Source: an uncultured Pelagibacteraceae bacterium (GTDB lineage: Bacteria; Pseudomonadota; Alphaproteobacteria; Pelagibacterales; Pelagibacteraceae). Taken from it: a stretch of 57,222 nt of DNA. A program made the position numbers and the translations under genes. Positions within the stretch are counted from its first letter, which is position 1, and each line of letters begins with the position of its first letter. The notes beneath the pieces were generated by a model that worked only from the letters and a program-made list of their open reading frames with translations, was not told the origin of the DNA and did no database searches. Shown in pieces: positions 50,645 to 57,222 of this stretch. Where the stretch lies: the NCBI GenBank assembly GCA_902610115.1, contig CACLUK010000005.1, positions 1-57,222 of the forward strand, given 5' to 3'.

Positions 50645-51253
50645 TTATTTACTTGCTTCCTTTAATACGAATTCAATTCTGTCCTGGCCCCAAAATATTT
50701 TATTATTTGAAACAAAAGTTGGAGCCCCAAAAACACCTTTTTCATAAGCTTCACTTGTTCTTTTTTTTAGAGACTCTTTAATAGATGATGAAGTTGCTCT
50801 TAAAGCAAAAGTTTTTGGATTCACATTTAGGTTCTTTAAAATTTTTTGAATAATGTTGTCATCATTCATGTTCAGACCGTCTTGCCAGATAGCATCAAAG
50901 ATATTATCTATGTAATAACTTTTAAAATTATCTTCTTCCGCTACAAAAACACCACGCATTAGATTTAAACTTCTTATTGGAAAATAAGAGTTAAATTTAA
51001 ATTTCACATTATTTCTTTCTGCAATTAATTTACAATCGCGTATCATATGCTTTGCTTTTGCTGGAATAAAAGCTGGAGCTTTTATTCCATGTAAATTATG
51101 TAAACCACCTAAAAGAATCGGCTTGTATCGAATTTTTATTGATAATTTATGCTCAATTTTTCTTAATTCTTTATGAGCAAGAAAAGAATAAGGACTTACG
51201 AAGTCAAAATAAAAATCAAATGGTTTAATCATTAAAACTGATTTTTTTAGCAA
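50645..51253 (-). CDS. 2-hydroxychromene-2-carboxylate isomerase family (DsbA-like)
   Basis: 202 residues. 'FDFYFDFVSPYSFLAHKELRKIEHKL' (the kappa-GST SPY motif), 'RYKPILLGGLHNLHGIKAP', 'NLMRGVFVAEEDNFKSYYIDNIFDAIWQDGLN' and 'AYEKGVFGAPTFVSNNKIFWGQDRIEFV'. A glutathione-dependent isomerase by family; the true substrate in this organism is probably not chromene. M7 (in 'MIKPFDF') may be the start. The first 29 bases overlap the ABA4-like gene end. Confidence 0.88.
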   Translation of the reverse strand: MLKKSVLMIKPFDFYFDFVSPYSFLAHKELRKIEHKLSIKIRYKPILLGGLHNLHGIKAPAFIPAKAKHMIRDCKLIAERNNVKFKFNSYFPIRSLNLMRGVFVAEEDNFKSYYIDNIFDAIWQDGLNMNDDNIIQKILKNLNVNPKTFALRATSSSIKESLKKRTSEAYEKGVFGAPTFVSNNKIFWGQDRIEFVLKEASK

Positions 51254-51695
51254 AGAAAATTCTTATAAACCAGTAGACCACTAATCCTACTGGCCCTGAA
51301 AAATAAGTTAAAACTAGCGAAGGAATAGTAATAATTTTAGGTATTAAAAACTTCCTAGCATCTCTCACTATCCATGCACCTGCAAATAAGCTTATTGAGA
51401 GAAAATGTAGCCAAAAAACTAGTAACAAAATTTCATTAGCAAACATTGAGTACAGACCATCTAATCCACTATATAATTCAAATCCATCAAAAATATTTTC
51501 TTCTAAATAAAGATTAAAAGTCAAATAAATATAACCAATAGCCAAAAGCAAAGGGGCGATAATAGATTGGGTGAAAAAGTTCGTGAACCCATGATTTGGT
51601 ACAAAAATTAATAACAGCCAAAAAGGAATTACTCCCCAGTTAGCAGCTAAATAAATATTTTCTACAGTTACGTAAGCCAATAGATTATTAAACAT
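51225..51695 (-). CDS. ABA4-like (DUF4281) membrane protein
   Basis: 156 residues from ATG 51695; the upstream Met at 51731 would overlap recX. Four membrane helices. 'VENIYLAANWGVIPFWLLLIFVPNHGFT', 'GLYSMFANEILLLVFWLHFLSISLFAGAWIVRDARK' and 'FSGPVGLVVYWFIR' are the ABA4-like pattern. In plants ABA4 acts in neoxanthin formation; the bacterial role is unknown. No carotenoid genes are in view. Confidence 0.85.
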   Translation of the reverse strand: MFNNLLAYVTVENIYLAANWGVIPFWLLLIFVPNHGFTNFFTQSIIAPLLLAIGYIYLTFNLYLEENIFDGFELYSGLDGLYSMFANEILLLVFWLHFLSISLFAGAWIVRDARKFLIPKIITIPSLVLTYFSGPVGLVVYWFIRIFFAKKISFND

Positions 51696-51720
51696 AAAAA
51701 TAATATAGTATATTAAAATA

Positions 51721-52281
51721 ATGAATCCCACATCAAATAAAAGTGATTTTGAAGATCTAACAACTAATTTAAAAGATATGGCTTACTCTTATCTTGAAAA
51801 ATATAATCCATCAAAACAACAGCTTAAAGTTTATCTGCTTAAAAAATATTTGTTGAAAATTAAGGGCACTAAATCTAAAAAAGAGGTGTCTTCAATAATT
51901 GATCAAATAGTTACAAATTTAGAAAAAAATAAACTTTTAAATGATGAAATGTATTCAGACTCGAAAGCCAGAATGTATTTACGCCGAGGTTATTCTTTAA
52001 ATAAAATTAATCAATCACTAAAAAGTAAAGGTATAGACGATAAATATGTTAAACAGAGCATTGAGAAGATAAAAGAAAATCAAATTGAGCCCGACTTCGT
52101 ATCTGCCTTAAAACTTTGTAAAAGAAGAAGAATAGGTCCTTTGAGACCAGAAAGTAATCGTGAATTATTTTATAAAAAAGATATGGGAATTTTAGCAAGA
52201 GGTGGATTCAGTTTTGAATTATCTAAAAGAGTTTTAGATCTGGAAACGAGCGAATTTAAAAAATTAATTAAGATTATCTGA
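51721..52281 (+). CDS. recX: RecX family regulatory protein
   Basis: 186 residues, made of helical repeats. 'AYSYLEKYNPSKQQLKVYLLKKYL', 'LLNDEMYSDSKARMYLRRGYSLNKINQSLKSKGI' and 'LCKRRRIGPLRPESNRELFYKKDMGILARGGFSFELSKRVLD' fit the RecX order. RecX restrains RecA filaments. recA is not in the window. The first half departs from the canonical form, giving less than full certainty. Confidence 0.85.
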   Translation: MNPTSNKSDFEDLTTNLKDMAYSYLEKYNPSKQQLKVYLLKKYLLKIKGTKSKKEVSSIIDQIVTNLEKNKLLNDEMYSDSKARMYLRRGYSLNKINQSLKSKGIDDKYVKQSIEKIKENQIEPDFVSALKLCKRRRIGPLRPESNRELFYKKDMGILARGGFSFELSKRVLDLETSEFKKLIKII

Positions 52282-52407
52282 CTTTTTTTTCTTTTCTTCC
52301 TCCACGAGGATATCAAGTTTTCTTTTTAATGAATTTTTTACTAGAATAAAAAAGAGAACTCCGAATAAAGTTACAGATGTTATTATTATCAAAATTGTTT
52401 TAATCAT
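52264..52407 (-). CDS. Small single-helix membrane protein, 47 residues
   Basis: Minus-strand ATG (52407-52405) to TAA (52266-52264). An N-terminal hydrophobic segment of about 23 residues ('ILIIITSVTLFGVLFFILV') and a charged Lys/Glu tail. The start overlaps the cysQ stop by eight bases, the same kind of overlap as at the cysQ start, so it is probably the third gene of that unit. Its last 18 bases overlap the recX end. Unrecognised. Confidence 0.6.
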   Translation of the reverse strand: MIKTILIIITSVTLFGVLFFILVKNSLKRKLDILVEEEKKKKSDNLN

Positions 52408-53179
52408 TGAGTTTTTTAGATCTTTTTATTAATAAACTTGAATTTTTATAATCTTCTTTTCCATATACAAAAGGTTTGCCATCCAATGTTTTTATTATGG
52501 CACCAGCATTTTGAGCAATTGCATGTCCTGCAGCATAATCCCATTCTTTTGCTCTTTCTCTTGCAGCATAAATGTCAAATTCACCAGTTGCAATAACGCA
52601 AAATTTATATGAGCTTGCCATTTTAACAATTGAAGTAACATTATGTTTTTTTAATATATTCAATATCATATCAGAGGGCTTGATAACGCTCGATAAAGCA
52701 ACAATTTTTTCTTTGGGCTGCTGTTTTTTACAATTTAATTTTTTAACTTTATTCTTTTCAATAAGATAACTTTCTCCAGGAGCATATGTAAAAAAAAGTC
52801 TATCCTTTTTAGGCACTCCTACTAATCCAATTACGGGAACGGAATTTATTATTAAAGCTGCATTAAGTGTATATTCATCTTTTCCGGCAATATATTCTTT
52901 TGTTCCATCTATAGGATCTATAAGCCAGAAGATTTTTGATTTGTTTTTTTCTTTTAAATCCACTGTTTCCTCTGAAATTATTTTTACATTTGGAGTTAAT
53001 TCAAGAATTTTTTTCGTAATTAATTCATTAGCTCGTAGATCACCATTACTGACAGGTGATTTATCATTTTTGATCTCTATTTTTAGACCTTCATTAAAAA
53101 GTCTAATACTTTCTTTTCCAGCAAAATTGAAAGTCTCGATTAAGTTTTCTGTAATATTTTTAAAATCAAAGTTATTCAT
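52400..53179 (-). CDS. cysQ: 3'(2'),5'-bisphosphate nucleotidase CysQ
   Basis: 259 residues. 'VSNGDLRANELITKKI', 'KIISEETVDLKEK', metal site 'FWLIDPIDGTKEYIAGKDEYTLNAALI', 'PVIGLVGVPKKDRLFFTYAPG' and 'EWDYAAGHAIAQNAGAII'. It hydrolyses PAP from sulfate assimilation or coenzyme A chemistry. The start overlaps the DUF3553 stop by eight bases and the stop overlaps the next small gene by eight. Confidence 0.92.
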   Translation of the reverse strand: MNNFDFKNITENLIETFNFAGKESIRLFNEGLKIEIKNDKSPVSNGDLRANELITKKILELTPNVKIISEETVDLKEKNKSKIFWLIDPIDGTKEYIAGKDEYTLNAALIINSVPVIGLVGVPKKDRLFFTYAPGESYLIEKNKVKKLNCKKQQPKEKIVALSSVIKPSDMILNILKKHNVTSIVKMASSYKFCVIATGEFDIYAARERAKEWDYAAGHAIAQNAGAIIKTLDGKPFVYGKEDYKNSSLLIKRSKKLND

Positions 53180-53342
53180 TAATTTTTTCTAATTTGACAT
53201 TCTCGATATTTATCACCCTTTTTCCAAAATTTTCGAAGTTAACTGTTACCTTATTTCCAATAATTGACTGCACTTGTCCTGTACCCCAATCCTCATTAGC
53301 AGGATTTTTAACATAATCGCCAGGTTCAAAATCAATAAGCAT
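53172..53342 (-). CDS. DUF3553 domain protein, 56 residues
   Basis: Minus-strand ATG (53342-53340) to TAA (53174-53172). 'FEPGDYVKNPANEDWGTGQ', 'VQSIIGNKVTVNFENFGKRV' and 'NVKLEKI' match the small Tudor-like DUF3553 family, related to the RNA-polymerase-binding domains of UvrD/CarD-type proteins. It heads the cysQ unit (eight-base overlap) and is divergent from mnmA (36-base gap). Role unknown; nucleic-acid or polymerase contact is a fair guess. Confidence 0.85.
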   Translation of the reverse strand: MLIDFEPGDYVKNPANEDWGTGQVQSIIGNKVTVNFENFGKRVINIENVKLEKINE

Positions 53343-53378
53343 TATGGAAAATAAATAATAATTATATTATACACTAAT

Positions 53379-54506
53379 ATGAATTCTCTAGGAATTAATA
53401 AATCAAATAAAAATACAAAAGTAGTGGTTGCTATGTCAGGAGGAGTTGACTCTTCAGTGGTAGCTGCCTTGATGAAAGAAGCTGGATACGACGTAACTGG
53501 AATAACTTTAAAACTTTACGACGATACTAAGCAATCAAAGGAAGGCAGACAATGTTGTGCTGGACAAGATATTATGGACGCTAAGAGAGTTTCAGAAAAA
53601 ATTAACATTAATCATGAAATTTTATATTACCAAAAAAAATTTAAAACTGAGGTGATTGACTCATTTATTGACAGTTATTCAGCAGGAGAAACTCCAATAC
53701 CATGTGTTCAATGTAATCAAACAGTGAAATTTAGGGATCTCTTCAGGTACGCAAAAGATTTAAAAGCTGATGCATTAGTTACAGGACATTACGTTTCCAG
53801 AGTTCAAAACAGCAAAAATGCAAGCATGTATCGCGCAAAAGATCTTACCAGAGATCAAAGTTATTTTTTATTTAGCACTACGCAAGAACAACTTAATTTT
53901 CTGAGGTTTCCTCTTGGCGAAATTGATAAATCTGAAACTAGATCAATAGCAAAAAAACTTAATTTAAATGTAGCAGATAAGCCCGACAGCCAAGATATTT
54001 GTTTCGTTCCTAACGGTGATTATAGTTCTGTAATCAGAAAATTTAGACCTGAGTCATTTAAAAAAGGTAAAATAATTGATGTATCTGGCAAAGAACTCGG
54101 CGAACACGATGGTATAATTAATTACACTATTGGACAAAGGAAAGGAATTAAGATTTCTAGCGATAAAGCACTTTATGTAGTTAATATCGATGCTGACAAA
54201 AACATAATCGTTGTTGGAAATAAAAAAAGTTTAGAAATAAAGGAAATTAAATTAAGAGAATTAAATTTTTTAGCACCAAAGGAAAAATTTAATGAAGAGA
54301 TAAAAATTAAAGTTAGATCAACTGGGAGGTTATTAAAAGCTAAAATAAACTTAAATGATAATTGTGCTAATGTAAGAATTTTGGAAAAAGAAACTGGAAT
54401 CTCCCCTGGTCAGGCTTGTGTTTTTTATTCTAAAGACAATCTTGGGGATAAGGTGCTTGGAGGGGGTTGGATAGATAAGACTTTTAATAATAATTTATCC
54501 ACTTAA
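53379..54506 (+). CDS. mnmA: tRNA-specific 2-thiouridylase MnmA
   Basis: 375 residues. PP-loop '[18 protein letters not shown]', '[20 protein letters not shown]', catalytic Cys in '[14 protein letters not shown]', 'ATGHYVSR'-like segment ('[11 protein letters not shown]'), '[24 protein letters not shown]' and second Cys in '[17 protein letters not shown]'. It makes s2U34 in tRNA for Lys, Glu and Gln. The start may be M19 of 'VAMSGG' only if the short extension is untranslated; ATG 53379 is the usual length. A structured RNA candidate follows. Confidence 0.95.
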   Translation: MNSLGINKSNKNTKVVVAMSGGVDSSVVAALMKEAGYDVTGITLKLYDDTKQSKEGRQCCAGQDIMDAKRVSEKININHEILYYQKKFKTEVIDSFIDSYSAGETPIPCVQCNQTVKFRDLFRYAKDLKADALVTGHYVSRVQNSKNASMYRAKDLTRDQSYFLFSTTQEQLNFLRFPLGEIDKSETRSIAKKLNLNVADKPDSQDICFVPNGDYSSVIRKFRPESFKKGKIIDVSGKELGEHDGIINYTIGQRKGIKISSDKALYVVNIDADKNIIVVGNKKSLEIKEIKLRELNFLAPKEKFNEEIKIKVRSTGRLLKAKINLNDNCANVRILEKETGISPGQACVFYSKDNLGDKVLGGGWIDKTFNNNLST

Positions 54507-54574
54507 TTAACAGCCTTACACAAGACACGCATTTAGTGATAACATTTCTAATCTAATGTGATTTAATGAAATTA

Positions 54575-54746
54575 ATTAAGAGGCAACTCTTAACTGGCCA
54601 TTTAAGGAAAAACCGAGAGGATCAAGCTTAAAGGGCAGAAAGGTGAACCTAGTAGCGCTAGAATAGTTCATCGGGATGGCTTGGCGGTAGCGCCTAAAAC
54701 GACGAGCCAAAACTACTAAATTTCTGGGCGAAAGCCTAGAAATTTA
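54575..54746 (+). ncRNA. Structured RNA candidate, unidentified
   Basis: A gap of about 237 bases after mnmA that has no good reading frame but many helices. H1: TTAAGAG (54576-54582)/CTCTTAA (54587-54593), GCAA loop. H2: TTTAAG (54601-54606)/CTTAAA (54627-54632). H3: GGTGAAC (54642-54648)/GTTCATC (54666-54672), inner CTAG/CTAG. H4: TGGCT (54677-54681)/AGCCA (54705-54709) around GGCG-GTAG-CGCC. H5: 13 pairs, 54717-54729/54734-54746, GAAA loop. TAGTAG (54650-54655) can pair with CTACTA (54713-54718), a pseudoknot. More GC-rich than the surroundings. Strand is a guess. No tmRNA, RNase P, SRP or 6S signature was recognised. Confidence 0.6.
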
Positions 54747-55445
54747 AGTGGTTCTCCTCCAAAAAAATCTTGATAATAAATAAAATACAATAACACCTAT
54801 AAAATAATTCCATTCCAACGCATGTTTGAAATGCGTATTTCCTTTTGTGACTAAAATAGGCAAACTTAAAATTGCAACGATAACTAATATTGAAACAAGA
54901 AAAGCTTTTATCATTAAGACTTTTTTATTAATAAATTTTTCTAATTTACTTTTAAGTTTGTATAAATGATAAACTAATAAACCCTGAGCAATAAGCTCAA
55001 AAATTATAAATAGTAATAAAACAACTCGTCTAAAAAGTTTATAAATTTGAATATCAAATTTTATTCCTAGAAAAATAGAATGAATAGCTAAAAATATTGC
55101 TGATAAAATTCCAAATTTTTTAAAGTTAAAATTAATATCAGAAGAGTATAATTTATTTACTAAATTATTATTTTCTCTCCAATAATAATACAATAATACT
55201 GCAGTCAATATCATTGAAGGTTTAAAAATTAGGTATTGGGGAAAGGTTCTTGATGCTCTACTTATAGACAAACTCCCATCTAGATAAGGAATTGAAAAAG
55301 CAGATCTTCCAAGCTGATCAACTGCGAATATGGTTCCTTCTAAAAATTCTGGATTCTGAGATATTATTAAACAAAAATTAATAGCAAGTAATGGAACTAA
55401 AAATATCCATATACTCAATTTCCTAATTTGAGTTATTACATGCAT
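54744..55445 (-). CDS. Hypothetical multi-pass membrane protein
   Basis: 233 residues with about six hydrophobic segments and a positively charged C-terminal 'FFWRRTT'. One outside loop has 'DQLGRSAFSIPYLDGSLSISRASRTFPQ' and another 'NTHFKHALEWNYF', which recalls eukaryotic-type Frag1/DRAM/Sfk1 proteins, but the match is too thin to name it. The stop lies in the last helix of the RNA candidate. The tiny basic peptide gene is 14 bases upstream on the same strand. Confidence 0.6.
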   Translation of the reverse strand: MHVITQIRKLSIWIFLVPLLAINFCLIISQNPEFLEGTIFAVDQLGRSAFSIPYLDGSLSISRASRTFPQYLIFKPSMILTAVLLYYYWRENNNLVNKLYSSDINFNFKKFGILSAIFLAIHSIFLGIKFDIQIYKLFRRVVLLLFIIFELIAQGLLVYHLYKLKSKLEKFINKKVLMIKAFLVSILVIVAILSLPILVTKGNTHFKHALEWNYFIGVIVFYLLSRFFWRRTT

Positions 55446-55459
55446 AAATATTTAAATGA

Positions 55460-55543
55460 TTATTTCTTCTTATTTCTTTTTCTAGCTCTTCTTTTTTTTG
55501 ATCCGATTTTTCTTCTTCCTCGGTGCTTTTTTGGATAACCCAT
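55460..55543 (-). CDS. 27-residue Arg/Lys-rich peptide
   Basis: Minus-strand ATG (55543-55541) to TAA (55462-55460). It opens 'MGYPKKHRGRRKIGSKKRR' and ends in Lys; about 60 % of residues are Lys or Arg. A perfect GGAGG (55555-55551 on the minus strand) lies seven bases before ATG, the best ribosome site in the window. Charge and size recall tiny ribosomal proteins or RNA-binding peptides (bL36/Thx-like in style only). Too short for usual gene callers. Confidence 0.6.
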   Translation of the reverse strand: MGYPKKHRGRRKIGSKKRRARKRNKKK

Positions 55544-55609
55544 ATTTTTGCCTCCTTTTTTATATCTTAATTAGTAAAGTACTATATAAAAGTCAGATAT
55601 ACTTATTTT

Positions 55610-56806
55610 ATGAAAAAGTCTATAAGCACATTCTTAAAACATCCTACTAAAGACAGTACTAATAGGTCTGCAAATCCTCCAGTAACTAGAGCCTCAACTA
55701 TTTTATTCAATTCAATTCAAGAAATGTATCAACATGAATTGAAAATTAAAAAACATAAAAAAGTATCACATTATACCTATGGAAGATATGGAAGTACGAC
55801 GACAATAGAACTAGAGAATATTTTAAAAGAATTAGAGCAGGCTTATCACGTTTTTTTGACAGGAACTGGTTTTGGAGGAATAGCTTTGGCTTTAATGTCT
55901 CTCTGCAGACCAGGAGATGAAATTTTGGTTTCTGATAATGTATATGGTCCAACAAAAGAAATATCTCAAGAATTGCTTAAAGAGTTCAATGTCATTGCAA
56001 AATTTTATAATCCTGACTCATTTGAAGACCTAAAAAATAAAATTTCAACAAAAACAAAAATGATATTAGTTGAAAATCCTGGAAGTAATACTTTTGAATT
56101 TCAAGATTTATCAAAAATCACTCAGTTAGCAAAAAGAAAAAAAATTTTTACTCTTTTAGACAATACATGGGGAACTCCGCTTTATCTAAAGCCATTAAAA
56201 ATTGGTTTTGACATGTCTTTTTGTTCCGCTACAAAATATTTTTCAGGTCATTCAGATGCTATGGGTGGTTCTCTTGCTGTAAATAAAAAAGTCTTTAAAA
56301 AGATTATGTTTTTTTATAAATTATCTGGTTACAGAATGTCAGCCGATGAGGCTTATTTAATCATAAGAGGGTTAAGAACTTTAGACACAAGACTAAAACA
56401 ACATAGTGAGAATACAAAAGTTATTATCAATTTCTTAAAAAGACAAAAAAAAATAAAAGAAATTCTTTACCCTCACAATCCTTCCTCTAAAAATTATAAA
56501 CTTTGGAAAAAATATTACTCTGGCGCAACTGGCTTGCTCTCAATAGTTATTAAAAGCAAAAAAAAATCTTCTGTAATACAATTTGTAAATTCTTTAGAAT
56601 TATTTGGCATAGGATATAGCTGGGGAGGTTTTGAAAGTTTAGCTATACTTCAAGAATTAAAAAATGATAAAAAAGATGAATATTTGAAAGGACGTCAATT
56701 TTACCGATTTAACAAAGATGAATTTATTGTAAGACTACACATTGGATTGGAAGATCCGAAAGATTTAATTAATGATCTTAAAAAAGGTTTAAAAAAAATT
56801 AAGTAA
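55610..56806 (+). CDS. metC: Cystathionine beta-lyase / Cys-Met metabolism PLP enzyme
   Basis: 398 residues. 'NPPVTRASTILFNSIQEM', 'YGRYGSTTTIELENILKELE', 'LVENPGSNTFEFQDLSKITQLA' and the PLP lysine in 'MSFCSATKYFSGHSDAMGGSLAV', then 'GYRMSADEAYLIIRGLRTLDTRLKQH' and 'YSWGGFESLAI'. The 'GxRxSADEAYLxIRGLRTLDTRLKQH' and 'SWGGFES' parts point to the beta-lyase MetC. It makes homocysteine from cystathionine or degrades cysteine. Its stop overlaps the MFS start. Confidence 0.92.
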   Translation: MKKSISTFLKHPTKDSTNRSANPPVTRASTILFNSIQEMYQHELKIKKHKKVSHYTYGRYGSTTTIELENILKELEQAYHVFLTGTGFGGIALALMSLCRPGDEILVSDNVYGPTKEISQELLKEFNVIAKFYNPDSFEDLKNKISTKTKMILVENPGSNTFEFQDLSKITQLAKRKKIFTLLDNTWGTPLYLKPLKIGFDMSFCSATKYFSGHSDAMGGSLAVNKKVFKKIMFFYKLSGYRMSADEAYLIIRGLRTLDTRLKQHSENTKVIINFLKRQKKIKEILYPHNPSSKNYKLWKKYYSGATGLLSIVIKSKKKSSVIQFVNSLELFGIGYSWGGFESLAILQELKNDKKDEYLKGRQFYRFNKDEFIVRLHIGLEDPKDLINDLKKGLKKIK

Positions 56807-57222
56807 TGAAAAATTTTTTTCCAAATAAAACTGCATTATATGCTTTAATAGCTGCATGTTTAGTTGTCTGTGCAACTATGGGAGTAAGACAAACATTTGG
56901 ACTTTACTCAAGTAATTTTGAGACAAGTGGGGGAACTTCAAATACAGAATTTGGATTAGCGATTGCAGTTCACGCAATCTTTTGGGGAATTTTTACTCCA
57001 ATTTTTGGAAGAATTTCTGACAGACTTGGTGGTTATGTTGTAATTGTTCCAGCTTTAATTTTCTACTCGATATCAATGCTATTAATGGGAAATAACTTCA
57101 TTTCAGGCATGTGGCTACAAATTAATTTAGGTCTACTTGTTGGTTTGGGTTTAGCAGGCGCTGCCGGGACTATTCTTACTCCAATGATTTCAAAACATTT
57201 TCCAAATGAAAATAGAAGTAAA
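56806..57222 (+). CDS. MFS transporter, 3'-partial
   Basis: ATG 56806 overlaps the metC stop (TAATG) and the frame stays open to the window end (139 codons). 'ATMGVRQTFGLYSSNFE' and 'AIFWGIFTPIFGRISDRLGGYVVI' are MFS motif A with helices 1-3, then 'NLGLLVGLGLAGAAGTILTPMISKHFPNENRSK' (helix 4-5). Resembles monocarboxylate-type (OFA/MCT) carriers. Placed after metC, it may carry an organic sulfur or carboxylate compound (guess). Confidence 0.85.
   Translation, partial: MKNFFPNKTALYALIAACLVVCATMGVRQTFGLYSSNFETSGGTSNTEFGLAIAVHAIFWGIFTPIFGRISDRLGGYVVIVPALIFYSISMLLMGNNFISGMWLQINLGLLVGLGLAGAAGTILTPMISKHFPNENRSK

Noticed and set aside
51696..51731. Earlier Met for the ABA4-like protein
   Set aside because: Would overlap the divergent recX start; ATG 51695 begins right before the first conserved helix.
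54575..54746. Naming the RNA candidate tmRNA, RNase P RNA, SRP RNA or 6S RNA
   Set aside because: No tRNA-like T-loop or tag frame, no RNase P conserved region, no SRP tetraloop/bulge consensus and no single long hairpin with central bubble could be found on either strand.
1..57222. tRNA genes, CRISPR arrays, prophage or IS elements
   Set aside because: Gaps were read on both strands; none holds a cloverleaf, spaced repeats, integrase or transposase.

Overview
The window is a compact, strongly AT-rich bacterial chromosome segment. Its closest match is a marine alphaproteobacterium of the SAR11 (Pelagibacterales) type. This rests on the A/T-biased codon use, very short or overlapping intergenic spaces, Lys/Asn/Ile-rich proteins, a tandem glycine riboswitch ahead of gcvT, many amino-acid and carboxylate uptake genes, two ammonium transporters and few regulators. 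The organism call is an inference from gene content and style. No rRNA, tRNA, IS element, prophage or CRISPR array was seen.

Layout. 1-3860: the 3' part of a glutarate hydroxylase gene and a tripartite tricarboxylate transporter (tctC-tctB-tctA). 4010-4639: an outer-membrane barrel gene cut by one in-frame TGA. 4683-11837: DoxX and AbrB-type membrane proteins, then a proC-like gene fused by position to a complete branched-chain amino-acid ABC transporter. 11902-18936: CsaA, small membrane and redox proteins (b561, DUF411, cytochrome c'), a LysE exporter, aconitase and PrpD. 18937-23469: renalase-like flavoprotein, TerC, MATE, DMT and FkbM proteins. 23534-28054: glycine riboswitch and gcvT-gcvH-gcvP.

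28064-41084 is a dense set of genes that resembles light and singlet-oxygen response clusters of other marine bacteria: FAD amine oxidase, DUF1365, cyclopropane-type fatty-acid methyltransferase, DUF3833, superoxide dismutase, SDRs, TspO, periplasmic MsrA, a short photolyase-like protein without antenna domain, DUF2256, DUF393 and a full-length photolyase/cryptochrome. 41081-46277 holds a 2OG oxygenase, hisI, folE, acuI, a LysR regulator, rseP and an HU gene behind a palindrome-rich promoter. 46416-49151 carries two diverged tandem ammonium transporters with look-alike terminators. 49192-57222 holds a glycosyltransferase-like protein, rhodanese, a DsbA-like isomerase, an ABA4-like protein, recX, a DUF3553-cysQ-small membrane protein chain, mnmA, an unidentified structured RNA candidate, a 27-residue basic peptide gene, a cystathionine-lyase-type gene and a cut-off MFS transporter.

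The genes together suggest a carbon- and nitrogen-scavenging cell. Glutarate, tricarboxylates, amino acids and ammonium are taken up; glycine is cleaved under riboswitch control; propionyl and acrylyl units can be handled by PrpD/AcnA and AcuI. Sunlit-water damage control is provided by lipid modification, photolyases and peroxide/methionine repair. Several tiny genes missed by length cut-offs (35076-34912, 37578-37453, 52407-52264, 53342-53172, 55543-55460, all minus strand) are listed. The main novelty candidates are the structured RNA at 54575-54746, the operator nested in the HU promoter, the riboswitch whose switching helix ends at the gcvT start codon, and the TGA-interrupted porin-like gene.
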